Shown: positions 22,193 to 23,167 of the stretch, piece after piece | Position numbering within the stretch: the stretch's first letter is position 1 | How the letters are laid out: every line of letters starts with the position of its first letter | Source: a virus | IMG/VR virus record: IMGVR_UViG_3300011116_000600 | Span: 1 to 23,167 of that record | Direction: 5' to 3' (one strand) | Length of the DNA: 23,167 bases | The notes under the pieces: generated by a model | The model's input: the letters and a program-made list of their open reading frames with translations, nothing else | Told to the model about the DNA's origin: nothing | Database searches by the model: none | Position numbers and translations under genes: made by a program

Positions 22193-22360
22193 ATGTGTAA
22201 TCTTTGCCCTTCCTACGCTGCAGTAAAAGCAGTGATACAAGAAAAAACAGTTTTACTTTGTGACATACACGCATTTCTTCACAGTGACACCATATGGGAT
22301 TCAGCCACAGCAATCTACGACCGCCTAGACATCCTCCCCCCTAAACCAACCCTCCCCTAG
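22193..22360 (+). CDS. Small CxxC...CxxH zinc-finger-like protein (55 aa)
   Basis: ATG 22193 follows AAAAGGAGAA and TAG is at 22358-22360. The 55-residue product begins MCNLCPSYAAVKAVIQEK and continues TVLLCDIHAFLHSD, so C2, C5, C23 and H26 form a CX2C-X17-CX2H pattern typical of small zinc fingers. The C-terminus is proline-rich (LPPKPTLP). It closes the plus-strand cluster, 46 nt after the second WhiB gene. Evidence is the strong ribosome site and the Cys/His pattern; family unknown. Confidence 0.65.
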   Translation: MCNLCPSYAAVKAVIQEKTVLLCDIHAFLHSDTIWDSATAIYDRLDILPPKPTLP

Positions 22361-22412
22361 TCTGCTCCGATTCCTCTTCCTATTACGGACAGGGAGCGCG
22401 AAAAAACCAGTT

Positions 22413-22499
22413 TTAAACTACTTCCACCCAACTCAAACTTTCCTCATTCCAGCGATACATTTTCCCATCTTGCGGATAAGCAACAGGCGAATTAACCAC
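22413..22499 (-). CDS. Mini-ORF with carrier-type WNEE..SWVEV motif, overlapping upstream gene
   Basis: On the minus strand a 28-codon frame runs from GTG 22499 to TAA 22413. Its product ends PQDGKMYRWNEESLSWVEVV, a pattern typical of the C-termini of phage tail-fibre-associated proteins (DGK.YRWNE..L.W.E). The start overlaps the stop of the gene at 22492-22785 by 8 nt in the +1 frame. Either a very small coupled gene or the displaced C-terminus of that neighbour is possible. No clear ribosome site is seen. Confidence 0.4.
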   Translation of the reverse strand: MVNSPVAYPQDGKMYRWNEESLSWVEVV

Positions 22500-22785
22500 G
22501 CATTAAAATCCTTGCCTCGGCTTCAGTTATGCCTAGTTTTGCAAGTAGGTTTTCTCTTGCCTTTGGGTCTGGCTTTGCTTCTCCTGCCAAGCCTTTGCCA
22601 TTCGGCGCGTAAACATTTACGTCGTCGGAATGAGCCGCTATGGACAATTCAGCCCACGTACTTGCTTCCTCGACTGAATCAAATTTATCGCCGTTTGGAT
22701 AATCGGGTTGAAATTGAAACGGTACATCATCGCCATCATTGTATATTTTAATGGCATAAGTTTCTGAATCTATTTCGTAACGCAT
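22492..22785 (-). CDS. Small conserved tail-fibre-associated protein
   Basis: This 97-aa protein starts at ATG 22785 (minus) behind AAGGAGATAAA. It begins MRYEIDSETYAIKIYNDGDD and continues FQPDYPNGDKFDSVEEASTW and YAPNGKGLAGEAKPDP, followed by a C-terminal helix (LLAKLGITEAEARILM). This layout (IYNDG, P.YPNGD.F.S.EEA..WA, APNGKG..GE.KP) recurs in small proteins next to tail-fibre genes of aquatic phages, from memory. It lies directly downstream of the fibre gene on the minus strand, suggesting a fibre assembly or tip role. An overlapping plus-strand frame has no ribosome site. Confidence 0.7.
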   Translation of the reverse strand: MRYEIDSETYAIKIYNDGDDVPFQFQPDYPNGDKFDSVEEASTWAELSIAAHSDDVNVYAPNGKGLAGEAKPDPKARENLLAKLGITEAEARILMRG

Positions 22786-22806
22786 TTTATCTCCTTAGTT
22801 TTTTGT

Positions 22807-23167
22807 TTAAGCATATGTAAACCCATTCCAATCAACACCACTTGGCATTGTCATTGAAGTCCAAGAGGTTCCATTTGTGGAATAATAGCCCTGCGTAGAA
22901 CCTCTTTCTGCAGTAATATATTTTCCAGCACCAAAAGCACATCCCGTCATTGTCATTGATGATGGGATTGAGCCTTCAGTCCAAGTTATAGCGTCAGTGC
23001 TGCGTGCTGTTTTACTCATTCCATAACTAAACGCCATAAATCCAGCCACACTTCCATAACATATCGCATACCAACCAGCGTACCCACTAGCAATTCCAGT
23101 TCTTGAAGTATAACTTGAACCGTTTGAAGATGACCACCAAGTTGTCCCGCCGCCGCCAGGAGCAGCA
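22807..23167 (-). CDS. Tail-fibre-like protein with propeller-type repeats, truncated by window edge
   Basis: The minus-strand frame is open from the right edge to TAA 22807-22809, giving about 119 C-terminal residues. It begins with a Gly-rich linker (APGGGGTTWWSSSNG). Sialidase/propeller-like blades follow: RSTDAITWTEGSIPSSMTM, then CAFGAGKYI and GYYSTNGTSWTSMTMPSG. The S.DG..WT pattern is typical of phage fibre proteins built from beta-propeller repeats that may bind host glycans. A GTG at 23049 exists internally, but the frame clearly continues upstream. The remainder of the gene lies outside the window. Confidence 0.65.
   Translation of the reverse strand, partial: AAPGGGGTTWWSSSNGSSYTSRTGIASGYAGWYAICYGSVAGFMAFSYGMSKTARSTDAITWTEGSIPSSMTMTGCAFGAGKYITAERGSTQGYYSTNGTSWTSMTMPSGVDWNGFTYA

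Noticed and set aside
21918-22313. 131-aa minus-strand frame opposite the second WhiB gene
   Set aside because: It overlaps a protein with a complete WhiB domain and zinc ribbon, has low-complexity hydrophobic sequence from the reverse of a Lys-rich tail, and lacks a ribosome site.
22408-22420. AAAACCAGTTTT palindrome as a bidirectional terminator
   Set aside because: The 5-bp A/T-rich stem with a 2-nt loop is too weak and there is no proper T tract.
22470-22751. 93-aa plus-strand frame in the right-hand region
   Set aside because: It is antisense to the minus-strand gene at 22492-22785, which has a clear AAGGAG site and recognisable family motifs; the plus frame is Leu/Arg-rich without such support.

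Overview
The window is part of a tailed-phage genome, most likely a siphovirus-like phage of a low-GC actinobacterium. It is AT-rich throughout. It encodes two WhiB-family Fe-S proteins, a family essentially confined to actinobacteria and their phages. It also has a PolA-type polymerase with linked recombination genes of the kind seen in actinophages. Freshwater or marine planktonic actinobacteria are plausible hosts because of the low GC, but that is an inference.

Layout. (1) 2-7927, plus strand, is a tail/baseplate block: the C-terminal part of a distal-tail-like protein, a 986-aa baseplate protein, a 470-aa fibre-like protein and an 827-aa adhesin-like protein with FN3 repeats, a poly-Thr stalk and a C-terminal PASTA domain. 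A repeated ~55-75 aa module is scattered through the first two proteins. One copy is itself split by a second module, and a cupredoxin-like domain sits beside it. (2) 7929-9831 holds two genes joined by 1-nt gaps to the adhesin: a radical SAM/SPASM-like enzyme and a GlcNAc-transferase-family glycosyltransferase. (3) 9832-9915 carries tandem promoters. They drive two paralogous small coiled-coil proteins, a third small coiled-coil protein and a Cys-containing protein. (4) 11110-18489 is a compact replication/recombination operon: PolA-type polymerase, RuvC-like resolvase, SNF2 helicase with a LAGLIDADG intein in its Walker A motif, Cas4/RecB-like nuclease, Sak4-like ATPase and a DUF669-like ssDNA-binding candidate. 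A hairpin terminator follows. (5) 18557-22360 holds a glycosyltransferase-like protein, small hypothetical proteins, a DUF6378-like protein, two WhiB-like proteins (the second fused to a zinc ribbon) and small Cys-rich proteins. (6) 22413-23167, minus strand, is a convergent tail-fibre module: the end of a propeller-like fibre protein, a small conserved accessory gene and an overlapping mini-ORF.

Working picture. The polymerase, resolvase, helicase, nuclease, ATPase and SSB candidate form a coupled replication-recombination unit, several of them linked by ATGA overlaps. WhiB and zinc proteins probably redirect host transcription. The tail block shows strong domain shuffling. The most distinctive hypothesis is that the SAM enzyme and glycosyltransferase modify the Thr-rich adhesin encoded immediately upstream. 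No tRNA, CRISPR array, integrase, terminase, portal or lysis gene was recognised here.
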